Origin: Bacteroidota bacterium
Lineage (GTDB): Bacteria > Bacteroidota > Bacteroidia > NS11-12g > UBA955
Length of the DNA: 64,000 bases
Direction: 5' to 3'
Assembly (NCBI GenBank): GCA_030834125.1
Contig: JAURFW010000006.1
Coordinates: 36,461 to 100,460, forward strand
Made by a program: the position numbers and the translations under genes
The notes under the pieces: generated by a model
Told to the model about the DNA's origin: nothing
Database searches by the model: none
Seen by the model: only the letters and a program-made list of their open reading frames with translations
In this document: in pieces, positions 44,861 through 53,273 of the stretch
How the letters are laid out: every line of letters begins with the position of its first letter
Position numbering within the stretch: position 1 is the stretch's first letter

Positions 44861-47341
44861 ATGGGTAAAACTGCAAAGACTAAGAAAAAATCCAATGCAA
44901 TTACAGATTTCCTCAAAGATGCCCCAAAAGATAAAAATCAAAAGGTTTCAGCGAAGGAAGTATTCAAAGCAGCATCATTAAAAAATGATGCAACCAGAAG
45001 GGTATTAGGTTTTTTATTACTTACTGCGAGCATAGTTTTATTTGTAAGCTTTACCTCGTTTTTCTTTTCATGGAAAACAGATCAAAGTTTTTTAGCCGAT
45101 GGTGACTGGAAGCTTTTTAAGCAACATCAAGGACACGCAGCAAATGCGATGGGATATATGGGAGCACGCTTATCATACTTTTTTATTCATCAGGGATTTG
45201 GCATTGCAGCCTTTTTAATATTGCCATACTTCGTTTTTTTAGGACTTAATTGGTTACTCAATTTTAAGCCCTTTTCTATTCATAGAATATTACTTCACAC
45301 TATCTTATTTATGGTGTGGTTTTCACTTTTTCTTGGTTTTGTTCTTCAGTTGTGGGCTCCAATGGCGGGTGGTTCCTTCGGTTATTTTGGGGTTCAACAA
45401 ATGCAGAATGGTATTGGTATAATAGGTACTATATTGTTTTTAGTTGGCTTTGCTTTTGTTTATTATATAATCTTTCATAACGCTAATCCCTTCTCTAAAA
45501 TTGTTGCTAGTAATGCAGATTCCGAGATTGAAGAGTTTGAGGAGGATGAACAGAATGCTTCCCAACAATATAATGAACCACAAATTATTGAGGATGAGCC
45601 TAAGTTGGATTCAAGTTATTCTGAAGAAGACATTCCTCTTGAAGACGAAGAGGAAATTAATAAGATAGAAGAGGAAAATTTTACGACATCTGTATTTAAT
45701 GAAGAAACGAATTCTTCTAAAATTGAAACAGAAACTGATTTTAAAATTGAAGATAGAACACATGTAGAAGAGGAATTAGTGGATGAAAATTTAGCAGAGA
45801 AACAAAATGCTGAGGAATATGGAAAAATTGGGACTGAGTATGATCCTCGAGCCAATTTAAGTAGCTATCATTTTCCAACTTTAGAGTTGCTTACTGAATA
45901 TGGTAACATGAAAAAGGATATTGACATAGCTGAAATTGAAAGAAGTAAGAAGTTAATTGAAGATACTCTTATTAATTACAAGATAGAAATTTCAAGTATT
46001 ACTGCATCCGTAGGACCAACTGTTACATTGTATGAAATTGTTCCAGCACCCGGGGTGAAAATCTCAAAAATAAAAAACCTTGAAGATGATATCGCTTTGA
46101 GTTTAGCGGCACTTGGAATTCGAATAATTGCGCCAATTCCAGGTAGAGGAACCATTGGTATAGAAGTTCCAAACAAAAATCCTGAAATGGTCCCTATGAA
46201 AACAGTTCTTGCGAGTAAGAAATTCCAAGAATGTGATTATCAATTGCCGGTAGTTTTAGGAAAGACCATTTCAAATGAAATTTTTATTGCAGATTTATCA
46301 AAAATGCCCCATCTCCTAATGGCCGGTGCCACAGGTCAAGGTAAATCCGTTGGTTTAAATTCAATCTTGGTATCACTATTATATAAAAAACACCCTGCAT
46401 ACGTGAAATTTGTTTTAGTAGACCCTAAAAAAGTTGAATTAACACTTTACAATAAAATTGAAAGACATTTCCTAGCAAAATTACCTGGCGATGGCGACGC
46501 AATTATTACCGAAAATCAAAAAGTAATTCACACATTAAATTCACTTTGTGAAGAAATGGATCAGCGCTACAAATTATTGCAAGATGCCCTAGTTCGCAAC
46601 ATCGTAGAATACAATAATAAATTCCTCGATAGAAAATTGAATCCTGAAAATGATCATCGTTTTATGCCCTATATAGTTGTGGTAATTGATGAAGTTGCGG
46701 ATTTAATTATGACTGCTGGAAAGGAAATTGAAACTCCCATCGCTCGATTAGCTCAACTTGCTCGTGCAATTGGTATTCACCTTATTTTAGCAACTCAAAG
46801 ACCTTCTGTAAATGTCATTACGGGTATGATTAAAGCAAATTTCCCGTCTAGAATAGCCTTTAGAGTAACATCTAAGATAGACTCTCGTACAATATTAGAT
46901 AATAACGGAGCAGATCAACTTATTGGTAAAGGAGATATGCTTTATAGTGGTGGTAATGATTTAATTCGTTTACAATGTCCGTTCGTAGATACTCCTGAAG
47001 TTGAAAAAATTGTAGATTTTATTGGTGACCAAAGAGCGTATCCTACGGCATATTTACTCCCTGAGGTTAAAGATGAATCTACCTCTGGTGGTGGCGAGTA
47101 TGATTCAGAGGATAGGGACGCTTTATTTGAAGATGCGGCAAGAATTGTAGTGCAAAATCAAGTGGGTTCTACAAGCATGATTCAGCGCAAGATGAAAATT
47201 GGATATAACCGTGCCGGTCGACTAATGGATCAATTAGAGGATGCAGGAATAGTTGGACCTAGTTTGGGGTCGAAGCCACGAGATGTTAAGATTCCCGATG
47301 AATATGCTTTAGAGCAATACTTGCAAAACAATGGTGGTTAG
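44861..47341 (+). CDS. ftsK: DNA translocase FtsK
   Basis: An 826-aa septal protein that pumps DNA through the closing septum and activates XerCD at dif. The N-terminus has four transmembrane helices (residues about 48-70, 98-125, 140-162, 178-200), followed by an acidic Glu-rich linker (about 215-320), a short form compared with E. coli. The motor has Walker A GATGQGKSVGL (about 488), Walker B VVVIDEVADL (about 606), ATQRPSVNVITG and the IPSRIAF-like segment. A winged-helix gamma domain for DNA orientation signals ends the protein (about 755-826; SMIQRKMKIGYNRAGRLMD). Length is usual for Bacteroidota. xerD lies 3.3 kb downstream. Confidence 0.96.
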   Translation: MGKTAKTKKKSNAITDFLKDAPKDKNQKVSAKEVFKAASLKNDATRRVLGFLLLTASIVLFVSFTSFFFSWKTDQSFLADGDWKLFKQHQGHAANAMGYMGARLSYFFIHQGFGIAAFLILPYFVFLGLNWLLNFKPFSIHRILLHTILFMVWFSLFLGFVLQLWAPMAGGSFGYFGVQQMQNGIGIIGTILFLVGFAFVYYIIFHNANPFSKIVASNADSEIEEFEEDEQNASQQYNEPQIIEDEPKLDSSYSEEDIPLEDEEEINKIEEENFTTSVFNEETNSSKIETETDFKIEDRTHVEEELVDENLAEKQNAEEYGKIGTEYDPRANLSSYHFPTLELLTEYGNMKKDIDIAEIERSKKLIEDTLINYKIEISSITASVGPTVTLYEIVPAPGVKISKIKNLEDDIALSLAALGIRIIAPIPGRGTIGIEVPNKNPEMVPMKTVLASKKFQECDYQLPVVLGKTISNEIFIADLSKMPHLLMAGATGQGKSVGLNSILVSLLYKKHPAYVKFVLVDPKKVELTLYNKIERHFLAKLPGDGDAIITENQKVIHTLNSLCEEMDQRYKLLQDALVRNIVEYNNKFLDRKLNPENDHRFMPYIVVVIDEVADLIMTAGKEIETPIARLAQLARAIGIHLILATQRPSVNVITGMIKANFPSRIAFRVTSKIDSRTILDNNGADQLIGKGDMLYSGGNDLIRLQCPFVDTPEVEKIVDFIGDQRAYPTAYLLPEVKDESTSGGGEYDSEDRDALFEDAARIVVQNQVGSTSMIQRKMKIGYNRAGRLMDQLEDAGIVGPSLGSKPRDVKIPDEYALEQYLQNNGG

Positions 47342-47405
47342 AAGTAGTTTCATCGAAAGTATAAGATTCTGCAGCTTGTTTTCTACATTTACACTAAAAT
47401 TTAGG

Positions 47406-47413
47406 TAGTTTTG
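47406..47413 (+). promoter_or_regulatory. -7 box TAGTTTTG of the lolA-like gene
   Basis: Exact TAnnTTTG match, 11 bases before the ATG. The nearest TTG upstream is spaced too far (about 27 bases), so the -33 is uncertain. Confidence 0.45.
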
Positions 47414-47424
47414 AAAGAATAAAT

Positions 47425-48063
47425 ATGAAGAAATTGTCCTTGTTATTTTTAATGTTTACATTGATTTTCAGCAGCAATGCTCAATCCGATGCAACGTCTA
47501 AATCAATATTGAAAAAAACTTCCAAAGTTTATAAATCAATGAAAACAATTGAAGCAAAATTTTCATTAATAACCATGTCTGCACAACGGAAACCTATTGT
47601 AAATTCGGGGAATTTATGGTTAAAAGGGACATCGTTCAAATTGGAATTAGGGGACCAAGAAATTATTTGTGATGGTAAATCAATATGGACTTACAGTTCA
47701 ACTACAGAAGAAGTTACTTTAGAATCATATTCGAAACGTACAAATCAGATGTCTCCTGAAGAAATGTTCAGCTTTTATGAAAATGGGTTTAAATCCCTAT
47801 ATGAAGGAAAGAGAACAGATGGGGGAGCTACTTATGAATTAATTAAGTTGGTACCTAAAAAGAATCGTGCAAAATATTCTTTTATAAATGTTGAAATAAA
47901 TCCAACCAATAATTATATACATAAAGTAATTCAACATATGAAGAACGGTATGGATATTGTAATTGAAATTAATGAATTAAAGAAGAATTCTGCAGTTTCA
48001 AGCAATATGTTTAAGTGGGATAGCGTAACTCATCCCGGCGTTGAACTAGTGGATTTAAGATAA
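47425..48063 (+). CDS. lolA: LolA-like outer-membrane lipoprotein carrier protein
   Basis: A 212-aa periplasmic protein with a signal peptide (hydrophobic residues 4-16, ending SSNAQ). The LolA fold is suggested by YKSMKTIEAKFS, a GNLWLKGTSFKLEL strand pair, IICDGKSIWTYSSTTEEVTL and the late VEINPTNNYIHKV strands. LolA shuttles lipoproteins from the inner to the outer membrane. It follows ftsK by 83 bases, an order familiar from Flavobacteriia. It is closed by the perfect hairpin at 48083. Confidence 0.88.
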   Translation: MKKLSLLFLMFTLIFSSNAQSDATSKSILKKTSKVYKSMKTIEAKFSLITMSAQRKPIVNSGNLWLKGTSFKLELGDQEIICDGKSIWTYSSTTEEVTLESYSKRTNQMSPEEMFSFYENGFKSLYEGKRTDGGATYELIKLVPKKNRAKYSFINVEINPTNNYIHKVIQHMKNGMDIVIEINELKKNSAVSSNMFKWDSVTHPGVELVDLR

Positions 48064-48082
48064 ATAAAGTAATTGAAAAATC

Positions 48083-48128
48083 AATATAAGAAGAAAGGCG
48101 ACCAGATGGTCGCCTTTCTTCTTATATT
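48083..48128. terminator. Perfect 21-bp bidirectional hairpin terminator
   Basis: Arms 48083-48103 and 48108-48128 are perfectly complementary over 21 bp around the loop AGAT. The core is AAAGGCGACC / GGTCGCCTTT with A/T-rich flanks. It lies between the convergent lolA and sucD stop codons and should terminate both. Confidence 0.9.
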
Positions 48129-48141
48129 CTGATTATGCCTA

Positions 48142-49014
48142 TTAGGAATTTAAAACATCATACATTTTCTGTCCAATATTTGCTGGACTTTCAACCACAT
48201 GTATACCGCATTCTCTCATGATAGCCATTTTAGCTTCGGCGGTATCATCTTTCCCACCAACAATAGCTCCGGCATGCCCCATTCTTCGGCCTGGAGGTGC
48301 TGTTTGACCAGCAATGAATCCAACTACAGGCTTTGTCCCGTGCTCTTTAATCCAATGGGCAGCCTCAGCTTCCATCCCACCACCGATTTCACCTATCATA
48401 ACGATTCCTTTGGTCTCAGGATCGTTCATAAATAATTCAACTGCTTCTTTTGTGGTTGTACCAATTATTGGATCACCCCCAATTCCAATTGCAGTGGATT
48501 GGCCTAAACCTAGCTTTGTTAATTGGTCAACTGCTTCATAAGTTAATGTTCCAGATTTTGAAACAACACCGATATTTCCCTTTTTGAAGATAAAACCTGG
48601 CATAATTCCAATTTTTGCTTCTCCTGGAGTGATAATTCCAGGACAGTTAGGTCCGATTAAGGTGCATTTCTTATCTGCAATATAATCCTTAACCATAACC
48701 ATATCCTTTGTAGGAATACCCTCTGTAATAGCAACAATTACTTCAATTCCTGCATCTGCTGCTTCCATCATTGCATCTGCTGCAAATGCTGGTGGAACGA
48801 AAATAATACTCACATTAGCACCTGCTGTTATTACCGCTTCTTCTACTGTATTAAAAACCGGTCTGTCTAAGTGAGTACTTCCTCCTTTACCAGGAGTTAC
48901 TCCACCAATTACATTGGTGCCATACTCAATCATTTGAGTAGCATGGAAAGTACCTTCATTTCCGGTAAATCCTTGAACCACAATTTTTGAATCTTTGTTA
49001 ACTAAAATACTCAT
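48142..49014 (-). CDS. sucD: Succinyl-CoA ligase (ADP/GDP-forming) subunit alpha
   Basis: A 290-aa TCA-cycle enzyme subunit that interconverts succinyl-CoA and succinate with nucleotide phosphorylation. The CoA-binding Rossmann domain opens with [16 protein letters not shown] and includes [18 protein letters not shown] and the [17 protein letters not shown] stretch. The ligase domain has [23 protein letters not shown] and the phosphohistidine loop [11 protein letters not shown]. Length is canonical. The beta subunit gene is not adjacent, so the two subunits are encoded separately here. A TATTTTCG box lies 16 bases upstream, and AAGGA just before the ATG gives one of the few Shine-Dalgarno-like sites in the window. 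Confidence 0.97.
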   Translation of the reverse strand: MSILVNKDSKIVVQGFTGNEGTFHATQMIEYGTNVIGGVTPGKGGSTHLDRPVFNTVEEAVITAGANVSIIFVPPAFAADAMMEAADAGIEVIVAITEGIPTKDMVMVKDYIADKKCTLIGPNCPGIITPGEAKIGIMPGFIFKKGNIGVVSKSGTLTYEAVDQLTKLGLGQSTAIGIGGDPIIGTTTKEAVELFMNDPETKGIVMIGEIGGGMEAEAAHWIKEHGTKPVVGFIAGQTAPPGRRMGHAGAIVGGKDDTAEAKMAIMRECGIHVVESPANIGQKMYDVLNS

Positions 49015-49030
49015 TTCCTTAAACTCGGTG

Positions 49031-49038
49031 CGAAAATA
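49031..49038 (-). promoter_or_regulatory. -7 box TATTTTCG of sucD
   Basis: A TAnnTTCG variant on the minus strand, 16 bases before the ATG, leaving room for a true leader with an AAGGA ribosome-binding-like site. Confidence 0.45.
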
Positions 49039-49087
49039 ACCTTAAGTAGTTGAATTCCCATAAGAATCATCTACCCTAAGATTAAAT

Positions 49088-49678
49088 TTAGTTTAGAAAC
49101 TTTGTAATATCTTTGGACATTGGGCTCGTAGTTGAAGAAAAATAGGCTAATAACTTACCATCTTCACTGATTAAGTATTTGTTGAAATTCCACTTTACTT
49201 CACTATCTAATGCATCGTTTATTGATTTTTGCGTAAGCCATTTGTAAAGTTCATGCTGATGGTCACCTTTAACATCTACCTTTTCAGTGAGGGTAAAAGT
49301 AACGCCAAAGTTTTTTGTGCAAAATGATTGGATAGTGCTGGCATCTCCTGGCTCTTGCCCCCCGAATTGATTACATGGCGTGCCAATAATTATAAGCTTA
49401 TCTTTATATGCATCATTTAGTTTCTGTAAATCTTCATACTGAGGTGTGAAACCACACTCGCTAGCAGTATTTACAATCAATATTTTTTTTCCTTTATATT
49501 CCGATAAGTTTAAGGGTGTTCCATCCAGTTTCTTTATTGAAACGTCGTAAATAGGACTTTTAGGGTTACTGTTATTCATAGTTTGTTTGTCAATTGTTTT
49601 TGAAACTCCAAAAAAACATCCAGTCATGGAAGCAATTATTCCTGAAGCTAGTAATCGTTTGGTCAATTTGCGCATCAT
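49088..49678 (-). CDS. Glutathione peroxidase-family lipoprotein
   Basis: A 196-aa thiol peroxidase that reduces peroxides, probably with thioredoxin-like donors. The N-terminus is a lipoprotein signal with lipobox SMTGC (Cys about 21), so it should sit in the periplasm on a membrane. Catalytic elements: NTASECGFTPQY with peroxidatic Cys (codon TGT, not selenocysteine), GTPCNQFGGQEPG with Gln, and VKWNFNKYLI with Trp and Asn. Size fits the family plus the signal. A weak box TAATATTG lies 10 bases upstream. It is 73 bases downstream of sucD's start-side neighbour region and reads the same way, but is likely a separate unit. Confidence 0.92.
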   Translation of the reverse strand: MMRKLTKRLLASGIIASMTGCFFGVSKTIDKQTMNNSNPKSPIYDVSIKKLDGTPLNLSEYKGKKILIVNTASECGFTPQYEDLQKLNDAYKDKLIIIGTPCNQFGGQEPGDASTIQSFCTKNFGVTFTLTEKVDVKGDHQHELYKWLTQKSINDALDSEVKWNFNKYLISEDGKLLAYFSSTTSPMSKDITKFLN

Positions 49679-49747
49679 AATTGAATAACAATATTAACTA
49701 AATTGGGTTTTAAAAATTGTGGTATTTCGATTATCAATTGTTCATGT

Positions 49748-49755
49748 TAAATTCG
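49748..49755 (+). promoter_or_regulatory. -7 box TAAATTCG of the Omp28-like gene
   Basis: A TAnnTTCG variant ending 4 bases before the ATG at 49760. Confidence 0.45.
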
Positions 49756-49759
49756 TGGT

Positions 49760-50614
49760 ATGAGTATGAAGTTTCAATATTGGTCTCTTTTAGTTATTGG
49801 TATACTTGTTTTGGGTTGTGAAGAAGAGCCACCAGTAATCAAATTCAAGCAAAAGCCATTATTGGATACAACATATTATGGTGCTGCTCCATCTCAACAG
49901 ATTAAAAAAGTATGGCTAGCAGATGTCACGGGTGTGCGTTGTAATAACTGTCCGCGTGCTGCAGAATTAGCTAAAAAGTTCCACGAAGATAATCCAGGAA
50001 GAATTGAGATAATTGCACTCTACCCAAATGCAGGAGTATTAACCTGGGCATGGGAAGGATATGATACTTTGAATTCTTCTGATGCCGATCAAATCATAGG
50101 TGAAACTCCGGGTTCTCTACCAAAGGGTATGATTGATAAAGTAGTTTATAACGGTAGTGTTCTTGTTGATGAATTGGCATGGGGTTCTGTTATAAATCAG
50201 CAATTGCAAAAGACTACTCCTATTAATTTAGGAATAAATACCTCTTGGATAGATGATGAAGATAAAGGGCGAATTGAAATTAAGGCGGTTGCAAATACTG
50301 CTTTCAATAAGCCTGTGTTATGGATTATTGGTATTTTAGAAGATAAAATTATTGGTGCCCAGTCGGATTCTCGAGTGGGTGGTGGCTTAGATGATGATTA
50401 CGAACATAACCATGTACTCCGTTCTGTGGTGGGAAGTGCCTACGGTGATACTATTGCTCAAAAAATGGATGTTCCCGGATATACGGTAGAAAGACATTAT
50501 TTTATTGATAGAAAACAAAACTGGAATGCCGATAATTTATCTGTTATGGTTTGGGTTATAGATGCTGAAACTAAAGAGATTTTACAAACTCGCACTGCGA
50601 AAATGAAACCATAA
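49760..50614 (+). CDS. Omp28-related lipoprotein with thioredoxin-like fold
   Basis: A 284-aa lipoprotein: signal with lipobox VLGC (Cys about 20), then a KVWLADVTGVRCNNCPRAAE segment split here as KVWLADVTGVRC and NNCPRAAE. The CNNC pair after a predicted strand resembles a thioredoxin-like active site, as in Omp28-related outer-membrane proteins of Bacteroidota. A C-terminal strand-rich part (from about 150) matches the second half of that family. Whether it is redox-active is unknown. xerD starts 1 base after the stop, so the two are co-transcribed, although their functions seem unrelated. Confidence 0.75.
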   Translation: MSMKFQYWSLLVIGILVLGCEEEPPVIKFKQKPLLDTTYYGAAPSQQIKKVWLADVTGVRCNNCPRAAELAKKFHEDNPGRIEIIALYPNAGVLTWAWEGYDTLNSSDADQIIGETPGSLPKGMIDKVVYNGSVLVDELAWGSVINQQLQKTTPINLGINTSWIDDEDKGRIEIKAVANTAFNKPVLWIIGILEDKIIGAQSDSRVGGGLDDDYEHNHVLRSVVGSAYGDTIAQKMDVPGYTVERHYFIDRKQNWNADNLSVMVWVIDAETKEILQTRTAKMKP

Positions 50615-50615
50615 T

Positions 50616-51527
50616 ATGATTTCTTGGGAAGATGCAGTTCAGGGTTTTTCTATTCATCTACAATTAGAGAAATCCTTATCTTCCAACAGTATAGAGGCAT
50701 ATCTCCGTGATATCGAGAAGTTGCAGACTTTTTCTATTTCCAATTCTTGGAAGAATCCATTGAAACTTTCTCAACAGGATTTAGAAAAATTTGCGGTTTA
50801 TATAATGGACCTTGGCTTACAATCTACTTCTCAAGCTAGAATAATAAGCGGTGTGCGGGCATTTTACAAGTACCTCTCCTTAGAAGATTATATTGATGAG
50901 AGTCCTGCAGACTTTTTAGAACCGCCAAAAACAGGTAGAAAACTACCCGTTGTGCTAAGCCCAGATGAAATCGATGCCATGATATCTACTCTCGATAGAT
51001 CTAAAGGTGAGGGAGAGAGAAACGTAGCCATTTTAGAAACCATGTATTCGTGTGGTTTACGTGTATCTGAAGTAATTGGTTTGAGATTAACCCATATTCA
51101 TTTTGAAGAGCAATATATACAAGTCATAGGAAAGGGAAATAAAGAACGATTAATTCCAATTTCTGAGCGGGCATTAAAGCATATTAAGATCTTTGTTGAT
51201 CATTTTAGGGTGCACATTGATATCGATAAAAATTACCGAGATATTGTATTTGTATCGGCAAGAGGCAAGGGATTGACACGTCAATCGGTCTTTTTAATGA
51301 TTAAGAAAGCAGCCATACAGGCAGGAGTAAATAAAAACATCTCTCCACATACATTGCGTCATTCATTCGCAACACATTTAGTGGAATATGGGGCCGATCT
51401 TAGGGCTGTTCAGGAGATGCTTGGACATGAATCAATAACTACAACAGAAATTTATACTCATTTAGACCGAGGATTCTTGGCAGACACCTTAAATCAGTAT
51501 CACCCAAGATCACAAAGAAACAGCTAA
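50616..51527 (+). CDS. xerD: Site-specific tyrosine recombinase XerD
   Basis: A 303-aa recombinase that resolves chromosome dimers at dif with XerC under FtsK control. The SAM-like N-terminal DNA-binding domain covers about 5-95. The catalytic domain has all residues: Arg in SCGLRVSEVIGL (about 148), Lys in GKGNKERLIP (about 172), HTLRHSFATHL (about 247-257), GHESITTTEIYTHL with the nucleophile Tyr (about 281). Length and the RKLPVVLS linker are typical of chromosomal XerD rather than phage integrases. It is co-transcribed with the Omp28-like gene. Its stop overlaps the convergent DUF2200 stop (CTAA). Confidence 0.93.
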   Translation: MISWEDAVQGFSIHLQLEKSLSSNSIEAYLRDIEKLQTFSISNSWKNPLKLSQQDLEKFAVYIMDLGLQSTSQARIISGVRAFYKYLSLEDYIDESPADFLEPPKTGRKLPVVLSPDEIDAMISTLDRSKGEGERNVAILETMYSCGLRVSEVIGLRLTHIHFEEQYIQVIGKGNKERLIPISERALKHIKIFVDHFRVHIDIDKNYRDIVFVSARGKGLTRQSVFLMIKKAAIQAGVNKNISPHTLRHSFATHLVEYGADLRAVQEMLGHESITTTEIYTHLDRGFLADTLNQYHPRSQRNS

Positions 51528-51880
51528 GGAGAAGTAATTTTCTCAACTGATTTTCCTTTTGCTAAGTCATCTACAATTTTATCGAGTATACGAACTTTTT
51601 GAGTTAATGGGTTAGTGATTTCTTGAATTTTAATTCCACAAATATTGCCTTTAATATTATAAGCATTATTTGGAACTGCAGCCAAATCAAACAATTCTTT
51701 TAAGGTTAATTTCTTCTCAATACAATCATTGAGTTCATTTTGATTAAGACCGGTTAACCATTGAATAATTGAGTTTAAATCATCTAATGATTGGTTTTTT
51801 CGCTCTACTTTATTCCGATAATGAGGGAATACAGATGCAAAGGTCATCTTTTCAATTTTCTCATCTTGAGACGGTCCCAT
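51524..51880 (-). CDS. DUF2200-family protein
   Basis: A 118-aa cytoplasmic protein. KIEKMTFASVFPHYRNKVER at the start, IIQWLTG, GNICGIKIQEI and VRILDKIVDDLAKGK at the end match the DUF2200 family, whose function is unknown. It is complete. It follows the GT2 gene by 4 bases and is the last gene of a four-gene minus-strand operon. The stop codon overlaps that of xerD on the other strand. Confidence 0.85.
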   Translation of the reverse strand: MGPSQDEKIEKMTFASVFPHYRNKVERKNQSLDDLNSIIQWLTGLNQNELNDCIEKKLTLKELFDLAAVPNNAYNIKGNICGIKIQEITNPLTQKVRILDKIVDDLAKGKSVEKITSP

Positions 51881-51884
51881 TGAA

Positions 51885-52910
51885 TTATTTATTATACCAG
51901 CTTAACCAGGTTTTTTTATTTCTGAAAAAATATCCCCATACAAGACTTTGGGGTAAAACGCCATGGTGTTCAACTAATAGTGGAGCAGTTGGAGTGGTTA
52001 AAAGGTTCTTTTTTAGCTTGTTGAACTCCAAATGTGCACGAATAATTTGAAAGGTGTGGTTAATTTTACCTTGAATAAGGAAATGGATTCCGGCTAAACC
52101 ATCAAGAAGTTTTCTTTGAAAAATGCGTTTTTCACGAATTGAGTCTGGTAGGTTTTTATGCATCATCAGCAAGCCATTTCTGAAGTTGAGGAAAGTTTTT
52201 CTTGGGTTTTGATTTGATAATGTTGCTCCTCCAATATGGTAAACCACACTTTCCGGGCAAGAATATATTTCATGTCCCAAATTTTTAAGTCTCCAACATA
52301 AATCAATTTCTTCCATATGAGCAAAGAAGCTCACATCCAAGCCGCCGGCTTTTTGCCAACAAGTTCTACGAATAAACATAGCAGCACCACTTGCCCAAAA
52401 TATAGGAGTACTTTGATTATATTGGGACTTGTCAAATTCAACGTTTCCGAATATTCTACCTTTACAAAAGGGGAATCCTAGGTAGTCGATGAATCCACCT
52501 GACCCTCCAGCATATTCAAATTTATCTGTATTCTTGTAATCAAGAATTTTAGGTTGAGCTGCAGCAATTTTAGGATTGTTCTCCAGTAAAAAAACCAATG
52601 GTTTTAACCAGTCAGGAGTTTTCGGAGTAGCATCTGAATTGAGCAAAACAAAATAGTCCGCACTTCTACCTTCTAATGCTTCATTGTAACCTCCGGCATA
52701 CCCGTTATTTTTGGGAAGTCTAATAATTTCTATTTGTCCTCCATAGGTTTGTTCAACCCAATTGGCCGAACCATCTGTGGAGTTATTATCTGCAAAAACA
52801 ATTTTGGCACCAGGGTGATTCGTGTTATCAATAACTTGGGGTAAACATTCTTTTACAACTTCAAGAGTGTTGTAATTTAGAATTACGATATCAATAGTGG
52901 GGTGTAACAA
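51885..52910 (-). CDS. Glycosyltransferase family 2 (rhamnosyl-type)
   Basis: A 341-aa cytoplasmic or membrane-associated GT-A enzyme. IDIVILNYNTLEVVKECLP opens the fold, FADNNSTDGSANW follows, NNGYAGGYNEAL and the metal-binding LLNSDATP (about 93) are conserved, and EEIDLCWRLKNLGHEIY (about 215) is the acceptor-side ED motif. These match rhamnosyl-type GT2 enzymes of polysaccharide or glycoprotein synthesis. The start is a TTG 3 bases after the preceding stop, and there is no early Met, so a non-ATG start is likely. It is coupled in an operon with a secreted propeller protein, which it might glycosylate (speculative). Confidence 0.88.
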   Translation of the reverse strand: MLHPTIDIVILNYNTLEVVKECLPQVIDNTNHPGAKIVFADNNSTDGSANWVEQTYGGQIEIIRLPKNNGYAGGYNEALEGRSADYFVLLNSDATPKTPDWLKPLVFLLENNPKIAAAQPKILDYKNTDKFEYAGGSGGFIDYLGFPFCKGRIFGNVEFDKSQYNQSTPIFWASGAAMFIRRTCWQKAGGLDVSFFAHMEEIDLCWRLKNLGHEIYSCPESVVYHIGGATLSNQNPRKTFLNFRNGLLMMHKNLPDSIREKRIFQRKLLDGLAGIHFLIQGKINHTFQIIRAHLEFNKLKKNLLTTPTAPLLVEHHGVLPQSLVWGYFFRNKKTWLSWYNK

Positions 52911-52913
52911 TAA

Positions 52914-53273
52914 TTATTTTTCGAAAGGTAAAAATATGAAATGTGTTTCTGCTCCGTTTATCCAAAATACGCAAAATTTCTCTCCTGGATTTCCATAGGC
53001 TTCTTTGAATGCAGAAAATCTGTCATCAGTAATAATGTTCAACTCCTTGAATCTTTCTATTGTGGTTGCATTGATACTGTATTCAAACCCATATTCTGCT
53101 CTATCAAATAGAGATTCTCCAATTTGAGCATTTTCTTGGTGGGCAACAAATACCGGATACTCACTAAAATTTTCAGATCGTATAGCTTCATGAACTTCTT
53201 TAAGTTCATTATTTAACTTTTTTAATTGTTTTTTTAATTTTTCTAGTGGACTTTTAATTTCGTCTGCAATCAT
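52914..53273 (-). CDS. Unknown 119-aa protein with N-terminal coiled coil
   Basis: I do not recognise this protein. The start is ATG 53273, whose ATGA overlaps the stop of the upstream propeller gene: a classic coupled start; a longer frame would run into that gene. Residues about 8-35 are a strong Lys/Leu/Glu coiled coil (LKKQLKKLNNELKEVHEAI). The rest is a compact mixed alpha/beta domain with many aromatic residues (YGFEYSINATTIERF, FCVFWINGAETHFIF). No signal peptide or membrane segment is seen, so it is probably cytoplasmic. Position suggests a helper for its neighbours. Confidence 0.75.
   Translation of the reverse strand: MIADEIKSPLEKLKKQLKKLNNELKEVHEAIRSENFSEYPVFVAHQENAQIGESLFDRAEYGFEYSINATTIERFKELNIITDDRFSAFKEAYGNPGEKFCVFWINGAETHFIFLPFEK

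Noticed and set aside
49088..49678. Selenocysteine in the glutathione peroxidase
   Set aside because: The catalytic codon in the ASECGF motif is TGT (cysteine).
50616..51527. Tyrosine recombinase as mark of an integrated mobile element
   Set aside because: Motifs, length and housekeeping neighbours fit chromosomal XerD; no att repeats, tRNA or cargo are present.
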